From contig NZ_JAHHZM010000014.1 in assembly GCF_018642165.1 (NCBI RefSeq), forward strand, positions 1 through 64,000: 64,000 nt of DNA, read 5' to 3'. This DNA comes from Echinicola shivajiensis. GTDB taxonomy: Bacteria; Bacteroidota; Bacteroidia; Cytophagales; Cyclobacteriaceae. Shown piece after piece: positions 43,353 through 52,884 of the stretch (positions are counted from its first letter, which is position 1; every line of letters begins with the position of its first letter). The position numbers were made by a program, and so were the translations under genes. The notes beneath the pieces were generated by a model that saw nothing but the letters and a program-made list of their open reading frames with translations, ran no database searches and was not told the DNA's origin.

Positions 43353-44972
43353 TTATTCCATTTCTGGCATTATTGATGCCAAAACCTTAATTTTTGACAT
43401 AAAGAAAATTTCCCGATTGTTTTCTTTACCCTCTTGGTCCAAAAAGCGGATTTTTTGCTTGCCTGTCAACAAAAAGTAATCCTCATACCACCAAAACAGT
43501 GATAAGCTCTCATCCAGGGTATCTCGGATTCGCTCATTATCATCCATCAGCTCCAATTCAAACTCCACATTTTGATAAACTACTTCTCCATCTTCCAATA
43601 AACTTAGTCTGAGTTTGTCTTCATCTAAATACATATAAAACAGGTTATGACCATCATAACTCACTTCCCCAAATTTACCAGGGCTTACTCTCGTTTCATC
43701 GTCAAGACTTAGTGAATTATCCCAAATCATCCTTCCCTGCTCATCCAAAAGCACAAATTGGGCAGCCATAAATTTGTATTCATTATTAATGGTTCGATTA
43801 GGGTAACCAGAATAATACCATGGGTACGCTCCGGAGGATAAAACCCTGTTTCGCATCCCCATGGGAGCATAACGATAAAAATCACCCGAATACATTAAAT
43901 CCCTTGGAGAATACCTCCCTGAACTGGTGAGGTAGTAATCGTTATAAATCAAATAATTACCTTGGTCTGTAATAACCTCTCTAGTTACCAAACTATTGGG
44001 AATGGTGATTTTCTTTTCTTTTTCAATGGCTTTCTCCAAGGATTTCTCCCTTCGTTCTTGTTGATTTTCCGGCAGGTAATTGTAGAATTTTTCAAAATCC
44101 TCCAGGTTGTAATATTGGTTTTCATACTCCCCAAACTCATTGATCCTTGCCATATAAAGCCCTATATTCGGTTCCCTTTTTCGCTCTCCATAAGGACCGA
44201 TCAACACCTGTTTATAATCCAAAATGGGAGTGAGCACCCCTTCTACAATTTCCATATCTGGCTTTTCGTTGGGCTCTACTTTTACCTCCCTAAGCTTATC
44301 TCCTTCCAAATTAAATGTCATCAAAGAAAGAGACCGTTTTTTATACCTGTCCCTTTTGCTCACCAAAACATCAAAGACCCTTAGTTCAGGATCTTTCCTT
44401 AACTGTAGTATACTGGCTTCGTTTTGATAAACCCCCTGTATAGTAATGACATCTTCACTATTGGTATCAAAAACCTGGATGGCCGGCCTATAATCCATCA
44501 TGCCCATTAAAATGGCCTTCTCTTCCATCACCAGGAACTCCTGCAACTCCATGTCCAGCACATTTTCCAATGTCACAGAAGTCATAACCTGGTCTTCAAG
44601 GCTTACTGTATAGATAATCCTGTCTCCAGAAAAGGACTCTCCCTCTTGAAACAACAAATACAAATGTTCATCGTCTAGATCAAAGCCCAGAAGGTTATAA
44701 AAGTCTTCTACAGGAAATTCGTAAACCGGGGAGGTATTCAACTGCCGATCTGTGGTAAAGTATTGTAACTTTTGGCGGGAGTTCAAGCCTCTTTCTGCTT
44801 TGGCTCTAAAGGCAATGGTCCCATCACCTGTAGGCATCACAATATAATCATAATCATCCCATTCTGTTGGCACCTCCGTTCTCTGCACAAATTGGACTTG
44901 TGCCATCCCCTCCGTTCGAACAAAGAATATCAATAAAAATAATAACAGTACTTTATTTGTTTCTAAGCGCAT
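43353..44972 (-). CDS. Exported protein of unknown function, possibly a beta-propeller
   Basis: I do not recognise this 539-residue protein. It has a signal peptide ending near MAQ (residue 25) and no lipobox or T9SS tail. The rest is dominated by short beta-prone segments with acidic turns, compatible with a propeller-like fold. There is a basic, Glu-rich helical insertion (about 300-330) and a Tyr-rich stretch (about 340-390, with repeated SGxY-like turns). It is alone, divergent from the PolX-like gene and upstream of pyrR with a 78-bp gap. No catalytic motif is visible and no function is proposed. Confidence 0.72.
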   Translation of the reverse strand: MRLETNKVLLLFLLIFFVRTEGMAQVQFVQRTEVPTEWDDYDYIVMPTGDGTIAFRAKAERGLNSRQKLQYFTTDRQLNTSPVYEFPVEDFYNLLGFDLDDEHLYLLFQEGESFSGDRIIYTVSLEDQVMTSVTLENVLDMELQEFLVMEEKAILMGMMDYRPAIQVFDTNSEDVITIQGVYQNEASILQLRKDPELRVFDVLVSKRDRYKKRSLSLMTFNLEGDKLREVKVEPNEKPDMEIVEGVLTPILDYKQVLIGPYGERKREPNIGLYMARINEFGEYENQYYNLEDFEKFYNYLPENQQERREKSLEKAIEKEKKITIPNSLVTREVITDQGNYLIYNDYYLTSSGRYSPRDLMYSGDFYRYAPMGMRNRVLSSGAYPWYYSGYPNRTINNEYKFMAAQFVLLDEQGRMIWDNSLSLDDETRVSPGKFGEVSYDGHNLFYMYLDEDKLRLSLLEDGEVVYQNVEFELELMDDNERIRDTLDESLSLFWWYEDYFLLTGKQKIRFLDQEGKENNREIFFMSKIKVLASIMPEME

Positions 44973-45074
44973 ATTTATAACTTGATTATTCCTTAAGATA
45001 AGGCATATGATTTTATTTTAAAACAATTATTCCGGACATTTGTACCATTCAAAATCCGAAAACAACAGATCGCT

Positions 45075-46778
45075 TTGGACAATAAAAAAATCACCAAAAT
45101 ACTGAAACTAACTTCCCAGTTAATGGAGCTCCATGAAGTAAACGCTTTCAAAATCCGAAGCTATACTTCAGCGATTTACTCTATAGACCAGGGGAATATT
45201 AGCCTGGAAAACCTCACAAAAGAAGAGCTGCAAAAAATCAATGGCATTGGTAAAAGCATTGCTGAAGTAATTGTACAACTTCAGGAAACGGGCACCCATA
45301 AATACCTTGATGAGCTTTTAGCGGAAACACCTAAAGGACTTTTGGAGGTATTGGAAATAAAAGGTCTTGGTCCCAAAAAGATCAAAGTTCTCTGGAAAGA
45401 GCTTAACATCACCTCTGTACATGAACTTCTTGAAGCCTGCCAAGCAGGAGAAGTGGCCAAAATAAAAGGCTTTGGTGCTAAAACACAGGAAAGCATCATT
45501 CAATCTCTGGAATTCATCGCTTCCAATAAGGGGAAATGGCACTATGCTGATGTGGAGTCCGATGTAGAAACACTTCAGAGCGAATTCGAACAGCTTTTTG
45601 GAAAAGACAATATTGCCATTACAGGTGAATACGCAAGAAAATCTGAAATTATAGAAAAGGCAGAATGGATCATTTGCACAGATAACCGAAATACAGTCTT
45701 TCAAAAGATAAACGCAATAGATTCTTTAGAGCAATGCAAAAAAAATTCCAGCCCCTTTACTTGGAGAGGAAAGCTCAAGGAAAAAGAACTAGAAATCACC
45801 ATCTTTGCGACTGAGCAAAGCTCATTCGTAAAGGAGCAGTTATTGCGAACGCCAAGCAATGCCCATCTAATGGCACCTGTAGATGCCGAGCAAAGACTGG
45901 GCAGTTTTTTCAAATCCAAGACTTTTAGTTCACAGCAAGAAGCTTATAAAGAGGCGGGGTTTGCCTATATTTTGCCTGAATTGAGAGAAGGGCAATTTGA
46001 AATAGAGCTGGCCAAGGCAAATAAGCTTCCGACCTTATTGGAGGAAACTGACTTGAAAGGAATCCTCCATAATCACTCTACCTACAGTGACGGTAAACAT
46101 AGTCTTAGAGAAATGGCCGAATACTGCAAAGAACTTGGCTACGAATACCTAGGTATCTCTGACCATAGTAGAACGGCTTCTTATGCAGGAGGACTTTCCA
46201 TTGAGCAGGTGGAAGAGCAACAAAAAGAAATTAAAAAGCTCAATGAGGAATTGGCACCCTTTAAAATTTTCAGTGGCATAGAAAGTGACATCCTTCTAGA
46301 TGGAAGTTTAGATTATCCTGACGACATACTTGCTTCCTTTGATTTTATCGTATCCTCCATTCATAGTAGTTTGAATATGAATCGAAAAAAGGCTACTGAC
46401 AGATTGATAAAAGCCATAGAAAACCCATACACTACCATTTTGGGTCACCCAACGGGAAGGCTTTTGCTCAGAAGGGAAGGCTATCCTATAGACCATAAAG
46501 CCATCATAGATGCCTGTGCAGAAAATCAAGTGGTCATTGAGATAAATGCCAATCCATGGAGGTTAGACTTGGATTGGAGGTGGGTTCATTATGCATTGGA
46601 GCAGGGAGTCAAACTCTCTATCAATCCTGATGCTCACGAAAAGGCAGGCTATGCGCATATGAAATATGGTGTATTGGTAGGTAGAAAAGGAGGGTTGAGT
46701 AAAGAAATGACCTTTAACGCACTGAGTTTAGAAGAAATCGATCGTTATTTCAAAGAAAGAAAATCAAAAATCAAATAA
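45075..46778 (+). CDS. PolX-type protein: HhH and PHP nuclease domains, polymerase centre apparently degenerate
   Basis: The 567-residue protein has the PolX layout: helix-hairpin-helix motifs (NGIGKSIAE near 56-64, KGLGPKKI near 96-103, KGFGAKT near 131-137), a family X nucleotidyltransferase region (about 155-320) and a C-terminal PHP domain. The PHP metal ligands all appear present (His332, His334, Asp363-His364, Glu403, His430, His458, Asp519, His521). In the polymerase palm the usual GSxRR...DxD is replaced by GEYARKSEIIEKAEWII (184-200), so the two metal-binding Asp are lost. It is probably a 3'-5' exonuclease or other PHP phosphoesterase without polymerase activity. It starts with TTG; MDNKKITKILKLTSQ matches the family N-terminus. 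Confidence 0.88.
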   Translation: MDNKKITKILKLTSQLMELHEVNAFKIRSYTSAIYSIDQGNISLENLTKEELQKINGIGKSIAEVIVQLQETGTHKYLDELLAETPKGLLEVLEIKGLGPKKIKVLWKELNITSVHELLEACQAGEVAKIKGFGAKTQESIIQSLEFIASNKGKWHYADVESDVETLQSEFEQLFGKDNIAITGEYARKSEIIEKAEWIICTDNRNTVFQKINAIDSLEQCKKNSSPFTWRGKLKEKELEITIFATEQSSFVKEQLLRTPSNAHLMAPVDAEQRLGSFFKSKTFSSQQEAYKEAGFAYILPELREGQFEIELAKANKLPTLLEETDLKGILHNHSTYSDGKHSLREMAEYCKELGYEYLGISDHSRTASYAGGLSIEQVEEQQKEIKKLNEELAPFKIFSGIESDILLDGSLDYPDDILASFDFIVSSIHSSLNMNRKKATDRLIKAIENPYTTILGHPTGRLLLRREGYPIDHKAIIDACAENQVVIEINANPWRLDLDWRWVHYALEQGVKLSINPDAHEKAGYAHMKYGVLVGRKGGLSKEMTFNALSLEEIDRYFKERKSKIK

Positions 46779-46787
46779 GGCTCCACA

Positions 46788-47078
46788 ATGAATTTAACCA
46801 ATAAAGACCCTAAGCAATTATTGCAAAGGTCTTTTACCATAGGCATAGTAGGGATTGCCCTCTGCTTTATTCCCTTAATCAACAATGTCATATCCTTCGC
46901 TGATCCTGAGAAAATATTCTTTCTAAATGGTTTTGGCTTAGGGGCACAATTTATGGCTTTGAGTTTGGCCATATTGGTAATCCGAAAAAGAAAATTACCA
47001 CAAGAAATTCTCGATAAATCAAAAAGAATGATCATAGTTTTGGCTGTTTCCATCCTATTCTTTTTTCTTAACACATAA
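46788..47078 (+). CDS. Small integral membrane protein
   Basis: This 96-residue protein has three predicted membrane helices (about 16-36, 46-65 and 77-94) joined by short basic loops (IRKRKLP). It lies 9 bp after the PolX-like gene and ends at a strong terminator, so it is the last gene of that operon. I do not recognise the family and no function is evident. Confidence 0.7.
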   Translation: MNLTNKDPKQLLQRSFTIGIVGIALCFIPLINNVISFADPEKIFFLNGFGLGAQFMALSLAILVIRKRKLPQEILDKSKRMIIVLAVSILFFFLNT

Positions 47079-47080
47079 AA

Positions 47081-47113
47081 AAAAGCGCATTTTTGATGCG
47101 CTTTTCTTTTTGC
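47081..47113. terminator. Bidirectional terminator before the cold-shock gene
   Basis: AAAAGCGCAT (47081-47090) pairs perfectly with ATGCGCTTTT (47096-47105), with a 5-nt loop and T-runs on both strands. It serves the small membrane protein gene and the convergent cold-shock gene. Confidence 0.85.
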
Positions 47114-47133
47114 AAAAAATGGCTTAAAAAACA

Positions 47134-47328
47134 CTATTCTTCTTTTTTCACATTAATAGCATTCAATCCTTTTTTTCCTTCTTTGACATCAAAAGACACT
47201 TTGTCATTTTGCTCGACTTTGTCCACAAGCCCAGTTGCGTGAACAAAGACATCATTTTGGGTTTCATCGTCTATGATGAAACCAAACCCCTTTGCTTCAT
47301 TGTAAAATTTGACAGTTCCGGTAAGCAT
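47134..47328 (-). CDS. Cold-shock domain protein
   Basis: This 64-residue OB-fold RNA/DNA-binding protein has RNP1 KGFGFI (13-18) and RNP2 VFVHAT (27-32), the aromatic surface that melts mRNA structure. The C-terminus is Lys-rich. It is a single gene with a terminator downstream. Whether it is cold-induced cannot be judged; its leader is short (under 90 bp to the next gene) and lacks an obvious long cold-box structure. Confidence 0.95.
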   Translation of the reverse strand: MLTGTVKFYNEAKGFGFIIDDETQNDVFVHATGLVDKVEQNDKVSFDVKEGKKGLNAINVKKEE

Positions 47329-47413
47329 AATAAATAAAATTGTTAGTGGTTAAAAACGAATTATTAAAGTAAAAATATTCATTCAAAAAACAAATATGTT
47401 TTTTTAGTATCTT

Positions 47414-47917
47414 ATGATTATGAAAAAATTAGTAATATACCGTCACGCCAAATCTTCTTGGGCGGAACCTTTTTTGGAGGACCATCAAAGGCCCCTAGCA
47501 GAACGAGGTTTGAGGGATGCTCCTAGAATGGCGCAAAGATTAAAAAAGAAAAATATCCAGCCAGATTATATACTTTCTTCTGATGCTGAAAGGGCCAAAA
47601 CAACAGCTCTGATAACTGCTGAAAACTTAGAATATTCACCTGACAAGATCAATTTTACTGGGGAGCTGTACCATGCTTCCTCTAGTCATATTTTAAAAAC
47701 CATTAGGCATATTCCAAATAGTAAAAATATCGCTTTTGTTTTTGGACATAATCCTGGCCTCAATGATTTGGTTGAACGACTGGGAGGGGAAATTGACAAT
47801 CTCCCTACTTGCGGACAGTTTGGTTTTATCTTTGAAACAGATTCTTGGGAAAAAATAAGTCCCAGCAATGCTAAAGTTTGGTTCTTTGATTTCCCCAAAA
47901 ACCAAACTGGAAATTAA
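47414..47917 (+). CDS. SixA-like phosphohistidine phosphatase
   Basis: The 167-residue protein belongs to the histidine phosphatase superfamily. The catalytic RHG-type motif is YRHAKSSW (Arg10, His11), and the second His is His112 in FGHNPGLND. E. coli SixA removes phosphate from HPt histidines of phosphorelays; here it could act on the HPt of the hybrid kinase, but it is 8 kb away and this is speculation. Starts at 47414 or two codons later are both possible. Its stop codon overlaps that of the convergent SDR gene by 4 bp. Confidence 0.9.
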   Translation: MIMKKLVIYRHAKSSWAEPFLEDHQRPLAERGLRDAPRMAQRLKKKNIQPDYILSSDAERAKTTALITAENLEYSPDKINFTGELYHASSSHILKTIRHIPNSKNIAFVFGHNPGLNDLVERLGGEIDNLPTCGQFGFIFETDSWEKISPSNAKVWFFDFPKNQTGN

Positions 47918-48639
47918 AATTTCCTAACATCATGAATTACCCCATTGAACTTATCAGTATGCTCAATTAGGTAAACCACTTTTTTGGCAACCTGTTCGGG
48001 CGAACTCAGTTCATTATTGGACTTAAAGGACTTAAAAGTTTCCAGCCCACTAAAATCCTCCAATTTTGCCGACCTAATATCCTCTTGCATGGGCGTGTCA
48101 ACAATCCCCGGAGCCAATGCAAAATACCTTATCCCATACCCCTTTAATTCACTCTCGACTTGGGCAACGCTGGAAATACGATTCAATGCTGACTTTGAAC
48201 TGCTATAACCTGACCAACCGTCTATATCCTTTACTGCAGCTCCTGAAGAAATATTCACTACCAACTTTTCAACTTTTCGCTTAGCATATTTCCTGACAAA
48301 CTCATTAATCAATATCGCAGGAGCCACTACATTAATTGCATGGATCTTGGCTATACCTTCAGCTTCTAGCTTTCCCAAAGGAGCGATCTCTCCTATCCAA
48401 CCGGCATTATTTATCAAAACAATCTTATCAAAATCACCGTCAGGGAAAATATCAGACAGGGATTTAATCAATGCCAAAGTATTGCCCAAATCCAATTGCA
48501 AATGAACAAACCTTTCTCTAACTTCCATGGCAGACCTAGCTATTCCTACAACCCTATTCTCCTCGTCTTCCAGCAAAGTATCTAAAAGAGCCTTTCCCAA
48601 ACCTTTACTACAGCCAGTTAAAATATACAGATTCTTCAT
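47914..48639 (-). CDS. Short-chain dehydrogenase/reductase (SDR), sepiapterin reductase-like in form
   Basis: The 241-residue protein has the NAD(P) motif TGCSKGLG (8-15), NNAG (77-80), catalytic Ser131/132 and Tyr145-X3-Lys149 (YSSSK). The classical SDR centre is complete. The overall layout (TGCSKGLG, long middle, QVESELKGYGIRYFALAPGIVDTPMQ) recalls sepiapterin reductase and YueD-type enzymes, which is interesting beside the PTPS-type protein, but substrate cannot be told from motifs. The ATG at 48639 is chosen over an upstream TTG. Confidence 0.88.
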   Translation of the reverse strand: MKNLYILTGCSKGLGKALLDTLLEDEENRVVGIARSAMEVRERFVHLQLDLGNTLALIKSLSDIFPDGDFDKIVLINNAGWIGEIAPLGKLEAEGIAKIHAINVVAPAILINEFVRKYAKRKVEKLVVNISSGAAVKDIDGWSGYSSSKSALNRISSVAQVESELKGYGIRYFALAPGIVDTPMQEDIRSAKLEDFSGLETFKSFKSNNELSSPEQVAKKVVYLIEHTDKFNGVIHDVRKF

Positions 48640-48656
48640 ACTGATTTTCTTTAACA

Positions 48657-48684
48657 AAGAAGGAGGCCAATGCGCCTCCTTCTT
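48657..48684 (-). terminator. Terminator-like hairpin between hslU and the SDR gene
   Basis: AAGAAGGAGGC (48657-48667) pairs perfectly over 11 bp with GCCTCCTTCTT (48674-48684), with a CAATGC loop. The minus strand continues with CTTTGTTAAAG, a weak T-run. It probably ends the hslU transcript. Confidence 0.65.
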
Positions 48685-48687
48685 GAA

Positions 48688-50088
48688 TTATAGTATATAC
48701 TGGGATAGGTCTCTGTTTTGAACCAATGAACTCAGCCTTTCATCCACCATATCCTTGGTGATCATTATTCGTGAATTAGCCTGAATAGTATCCGGCACCT
48801 CAAATAGAAAATCATTCAACAAATGACTCATCACTGTATGCAGCCTTCTTGCTCCAATATTTTCTACTTCTTCATTGATCTTAAAAGCAATCCTGGCAAT
48901 TTCCTCTATCGCCTCATCTGTGTATTCCAGTACTACCTCTTCTGCTCCAAACAAAGCCTGATATTGCTTGGTCAAAGCATTTTTTGGTTCTTTAAGAATT
49001 CTCGTAAAATCTTCTTGACTAAGACTATCCAACTCTACACGAATAGGGAATCTGCCCTGCAACTCAGGGATCAAATCTGAAGGTTTGCTCACATGGAACG
49101 CTCCAGCTGCGATAAACAACACATGGTCCGTATGAACGAGACCATACTTCGTATTCACAGAACTTCCTTCTACGATTGGGAGTAAATCTCTTTGAACACC
49201 TTCTCGGCTTACATCGGGTCCTCCACCATTTTTTCCACTTTTTGAAGCAATTTTATCTACCTCATCTATAAAAATGATTCCATTATTTTCAGCTAGGAAA
49301 ATGGCCTCCTCTTTTACTTCATCAAAATCAATCAACTTAGAAGTTTCCTCTTCCATTAATATTTTACGCGCTTCGGAAATGGTTACCTTTCTCTTTTTGG
49401 TCTTTTTAGGCATCATCCCACTGATCATATCCTGTAAGCCTGCCATGCTTGCATCATCCATCATGCCATTCCCAATCATCCCTACACCCACTGGTGAAGA
49501 TTGTTTCACATTGATTTCGATCTTCCTTTCTTCAAGCTCTCCATTTTTTAACTTCTCACGGAAACGCTCTCGGGTCTTTTCGTTCAATTCCTGCTCGGAA
49601 GCCTTTTCAGGATCAAAATCACCATTACTGATAGATCTCGAAGTACTGAAACCCGCTGTCTTCACCGGCGGGATAAGAATATCCAGTAAAATATCCTCTA
49701 CATTCTCCGCTGCCTTTTCCTTTACCTCCTCATTTTTGTTTTCCTTCACCAAATTGATTGCTTGTTCTACCAAGTCTCTTACCATGCTCTCCACATCACG
49801 GCCAACATACCCCACTTCAGTGAATTTTGAAGCCTCCACCTTGGTAAAAGGTGCATTGGCCACACTTGCTAGCCTTCTCGCTATTTCAGTTTTACCCACA
49901 CCTGTAGACCCAATCATCAAGATATTATTGGGAACAATATCTTTCTGCAAATCACTTTTAACCATCATTCGCCTGATCCTATTTCTAAGGGCAATGGCCA
50001 CATTTCTTTTTGCATCCCTTTGTCCAATTATATATTTATCCAATTCATGGACAATTTGCTTTGGGGTCAAATTATTAATTTCTTTCAT
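48688..50088 (-). CDS. hslU: HslUV protease ATPase subunit
   Basis: HslU (ClpY) is the AAA+ unfoldase of the HslUV protease in the cytoplasm. The 466-residue protein has Walker A GSTGVGKT (60-67), the pore motif GYVGRD, a large I-domain (about 110-240), Walker B IIFIDEVDK and the C-terminal DRLSSL...LSQYIL tail that docks into HslV. All motifs are intact. The protease partner hslV is not adjacent on either side, although the two are usually neighbours in other phyla. It is probably a single gene. Confidence 0.96.
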   Translation of the reverse strand: MKEINNLTPKQIVHELDKYIIGQRDAKRNVAIALRNRIRRMMVKSDLQKDIVPNNILMIGSTGVGKTEIARRLASVANAPFTKVEASKFTEVGYVGRDVESMVRDLVEQAINLVKENKNEEVKEKAAENVEDILLDILIPPVKTAGFSTSRSISNGDFDPEKASEQELNEKTRERFREKLKNGELEERKIEINVKQSSPVGVGMIGNGMMDDASMAGLQDMISGMMPKKTKKRKVTISEARKILMEEETSKLIDFDEVKEEAIFLAENNGIIFIDEVDKIASKSGKNGGGPDVSREGVQRDLLPIVEGSSVNTKYGLVHTDHVLFIAAGAFHVSKPSDLIPELQGRFPIRVELDSLSQEDFTRILKEPKNALTKQYQALFGAEEVVLEYTDEAIEEIARIAFKINEEVENIGARRLHTVMSHLLNDFLFEVPDTIQANSRIMITKDMVDERLSSLVQNRDLSQYIL

Positions 50089-50323
50089 ATTTTCTGTATA
50101 TCAAGAAACCAGACAAAGCTGATTCCAATTTTTATCCTTTTTGATTTGCCGTACTAACACATAAAACATACCGACAAAACTTTAGTTCAAATTAAAAATG
50201 CTTTCACCCAATATATACTCAAGCATTTTTCACCATTCCTAATTGAACGTAAATCATTTAATATTAGTGGACCTAAGGAGGTCAAAATCAAATGAACAAC
50301 CAATGACCTTTGCTCAAAAAATA

Positions 50324-50350
50324 ACCGGCAGCAATTCGATTGCTGCCGGT
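50324..50350 (-). terminator. Terminator of lon
   Basis: ACCGGCAGCAAT (50324-50335) pairs perfectly over 12 bp with ATTGCTGCCGGT (50339-50350), with a TCG loop. The minus strand then reads TATTTTTTGAG. It lies 17 bp after the lon stop. Confidence 0.85.
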
Positions 50351-50366
50351 CATGGTACTATATTTC

Positions 50367-52850
50367 TTAAGCCTCAACAGATTTTGAGGCTTCCTCGAAG
50401 GAAAATTTCAAAGGCTCATCCACCTTGGTATTCAACAGGGAAATCCTAAGGACCTCGTCTACATTATCCACAAAATGGAAATTCACTCCTTTTATGTATT
50501 GATCGTCGATTTCTTCGATATCCTTTTGGTTTCTTTTACAAAGAATAATTTCCTTGATTCCCGCCCTTTTGGCAGCAAGGATCTTTTCTTTTATTCCTCC
50601 TACTGGCATCACCTTACCTCTAAGAGTGATTTCTCCAGTCATTGCCAGCTTGGCCTTAACCTTTCTTTGAGTATAGACAGAAGCCAGGGCAGTCAACATG
50701 GTAATACCAGCTGAAGGGCCATCCTTTGGTACCGCGCCCGCAGGCACGTGAATATGAAGATCATAATTATCAAAAACCCTATTATCGATCCCATACTTCT
50801 CAGCTTTTGACTTCAGATAGGAGATAGCAGTCATGGCTGATTCTTTCATTACATCTCCCAACTGTCCAGAAAGGGTAAGCTTTCCTTTTCCCTTGCTCAA
50901 AGACGATTCAATAAATAAAATCTCACCGCCCACTGATGTCCAGGCAAGCCCGGTAACCACGCCTGCTACACTATTATCTTGGTACATTTCCTTATCAAAA
51001 ATTTCACCTCCCAAGATTTTCCGAACCATATCTGGGCTGATCTTTTTCTGATAATCCTCTTCCATGGCAATCGACTTGGCAACATTTCTAATTACCGTAC
51101 CGATCTGCCTTTCCAGACTCCTCACCCCTGATTCACGGGTATAATCTTCTATAATCTTTACGATGGCAGCTTTATCAAAATTGATATCCTTTGCCTTTAA
51201 TCCATGTTCTTTTCTTTGCTTCGGAACTAAGTGCTTTTTAGCAATCTCCACTTTTTCCTCCATAGTATAGCCCGTCACTTCGATAATTTCCATCCTATCT
51301 CTCAAAGCCGGCTGGATACTCTCAAGTGAATTGGCTGTAGCAATGAATAACACCTTAGACAAATCGTAATCCACTTCAAGGTAATTGTCCACAAAAGCAC
51401 TGTTCTGCTCAGGGTCCAACACCTCAAGGAAAGCAGAAGAAGGATCTCCCCTAAAGTCTGAGCTTAGCTTATCAATTTCATCCAAAACATATACAGGATT
51501 AGAAGTTTTCACCTTCTTCATGTTTTGAATAATCTTACCCGGCATAGCGCCTACATAAGTTTTCCTATGTCCCCTGATCTCTGCTTCATCATGCAGTCCA
51601 CCAAGTGACATACGAACATACTTTCTGCCCAAGGCCTTGGCGATTGATTTACCTAACGAAGTTTTACCTACACCAGGAGGGCCGTAAAGGCACAATATCG
51701 GACCTTTCAGATCTTTCTTAAGTTTCAATACGGCCAGATATTCTATAATTCTTTCTTTGACCTTATCCAGACCATGATGGTCCTTATCCAAGATTTCCTT
51801 GGCCCTTTTAAGGTCAAAATTGTCTTCCGTGAATTCATTCCAAGGCAGTTCCACCATTACCTCCGCATAATTCAAAGCAATAGGATACTCAGCAGCGGAA
51901 GGATTAATCCGTAACACCTTATCCAATTCCTTTTCAAAGTGCTTGGCTACCTCTTCAGGCCATTTCTTCAATTTACCCTTTAAACGAAGTTCCTCCACTT
52001 CCTTTTCCGGCCCTTCTTCTCCAAGCTCCGTTTGAAGCACCTTCATTTGCTGACGCAAGAAATAATCCCTTTGCTGTTGGTCAATATCCGTATGGACTTT
52101 TTTGTGAATCTCACTCTTCAACTCCAGCATCTGGATATCCTTCATCATGAACTCCAAAAGCAAGGTAGCCCTATCCAACCCATCATTGATTTCAAGCAAT
52201 TTTTGCTTGGACTCTACAGGTGCATTAATGTTTGAGGACAAGAAATGAGTCAAAAAAGCAGTATTATCGATATTATCCAATGCAACTTGGGCTTCTCTAG
52301 GAATATCAGGATTCAATTGCAAAATCTTAACAGCCGCTTCCTTCAAGGACTCTTCCAAAGCTTGGATTTCCTTATTGCCTTCAGGAAAGTTCTCTGACAA
52401 GTAATCTACCTTTGCCTGAAAATAAGGATCCTCAGAAACCTGCTCCTTGATTTTGAACCTTTTCTTTCCTTGAATGATAATAGTCGTGTTTCCATCGGGA
52501 AGCACGATCATCTTCACTATCTTAGCAATGGTACCTACTTGATAAATATCATCCCAGGAAGGGTCGTCATTATTAGGATTGATCTGGGCACATACCCCGA
52601 TCATCTTATCTCCCTTCTGGGCCTTTTTAACCAATTTGATAGACCTTTCCCTACCAACAGTTATTGGTATAACCACTCCAGGGAAAAGCACAGTATTTCT
52701 TACGGAAAGAATAGGAATCTCTTCTGCATAATCCTCATTTTGCGACTGATCATCGTCCTCATCATCAGTGATCAACTGGATCAGATCTCCCTCACCTGCA
52801 AAATCTCCTACGATCAATGATTGAAATAATGGACTATTGTTTTTATTCAT
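50367..52850 (-). CDS. lon: ATP-dependent protease Lon
   Basis: Lon degrades misfolded and regulatory proteins in the cytoplasm. The 827-residue protein has the N-terminal LON domain (about 45-250), the AAA+ module with Walker A YGPPGVGKTS (389-398) and Walker B VLDEIDK (455-461), and the peptidase domain with the Ser713-Lys754 dyad (KDGPSAGIT; GGIKEK). A 30-residue acidic N-terminal extension is normal for Bacteroidota. It is transcribed singly, with a terminator downstream and the rseP terminator upstream. Confidence 0.98.
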   Translation of the reverse strand: MNKNNSPLFQSLIVGDFAGEGDLIQLITDDEDDDQSQNEDYAEEIPILSVRNTVLFPGVVIPITVGRERSIKLVKKAQKGDKMIGVCAQINPNNDDPSWDDIYQVGTIAKIVKMIVLPDGNTTIIIQGKKRFKIKEQVSEDPYFQAKVDYLSENFPEGNKEIQALEESLKEAAVKILQLNPDIPREAQVALDNIDNTAFLTHFLSSNINAPVESKQKLLEINDGLDRATLLLEFMMKDIQMLELKSEIHKKVHTDIDQQQRDYFLRQQMKVLQTELGEEGPEKEVEELRLKGKLKKWPEEVAKHFEKELDKVLRINPSAAEYPIALNYAEVMVELPWNEFTEDNFDLKRAKEILDKDHHGLDKVKERIIEYLAVLKLKKDLKGPILCLYGPPGVGKTSLGKSIAKALGRKYVRMSLGGLHDEAEIRGHRKTYVGAMPGKIIQNMKKVKTSNPVYVLDEIDKLSSDFRGDPSSAFLEVLDPEQNSAFVDNYLEVDYDLSKVLFIATANSLESIQPALRDRMEIIEVTGYTMEEKVEIAKKHLVPKQRKEHGLKAKDINFDKAAIVKIIEDYTRESGVRSLERQIGTVIRNVAKSIAMEEDYQKKISPDMVRKILGGEIFDKEMYQDNSVAGVVTGLAWTSVGGEILFIESSLSKGKGKLTLSGQLGDVMKESAMTAISYLKSKAEKYGIDNRVFDNYDLHIHVPAGAVPKDGPSAGITMLTALASVYTQRKVKAKLAMTGEITLRGKVMPVGGIKEKILAAKRAGIKEIILCKRNQKDIEEIDDQYIKGVNFHFVDNVDEVLRISLLNTKVDEPLKFSFEEASKSVEA

Positions 52851-52884
52851 ATAGAGAATGACTGTTATTTTGTCATATTTAAAT

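Noticed and set aside
47914-47917. Overlapping stop codons of sixA and the SDR gene as a regulatory feature
   Set aside because: Four-base tail-to-tail overlaps are common in compact genomes and need no special explanation.
49274-50122. 282-codon plus-strand frame opposite hslU
   Set aside because: It is antisense to a fully conserved hslU and is Ser/Phe/Ile-rich as expected of a shadow frame.
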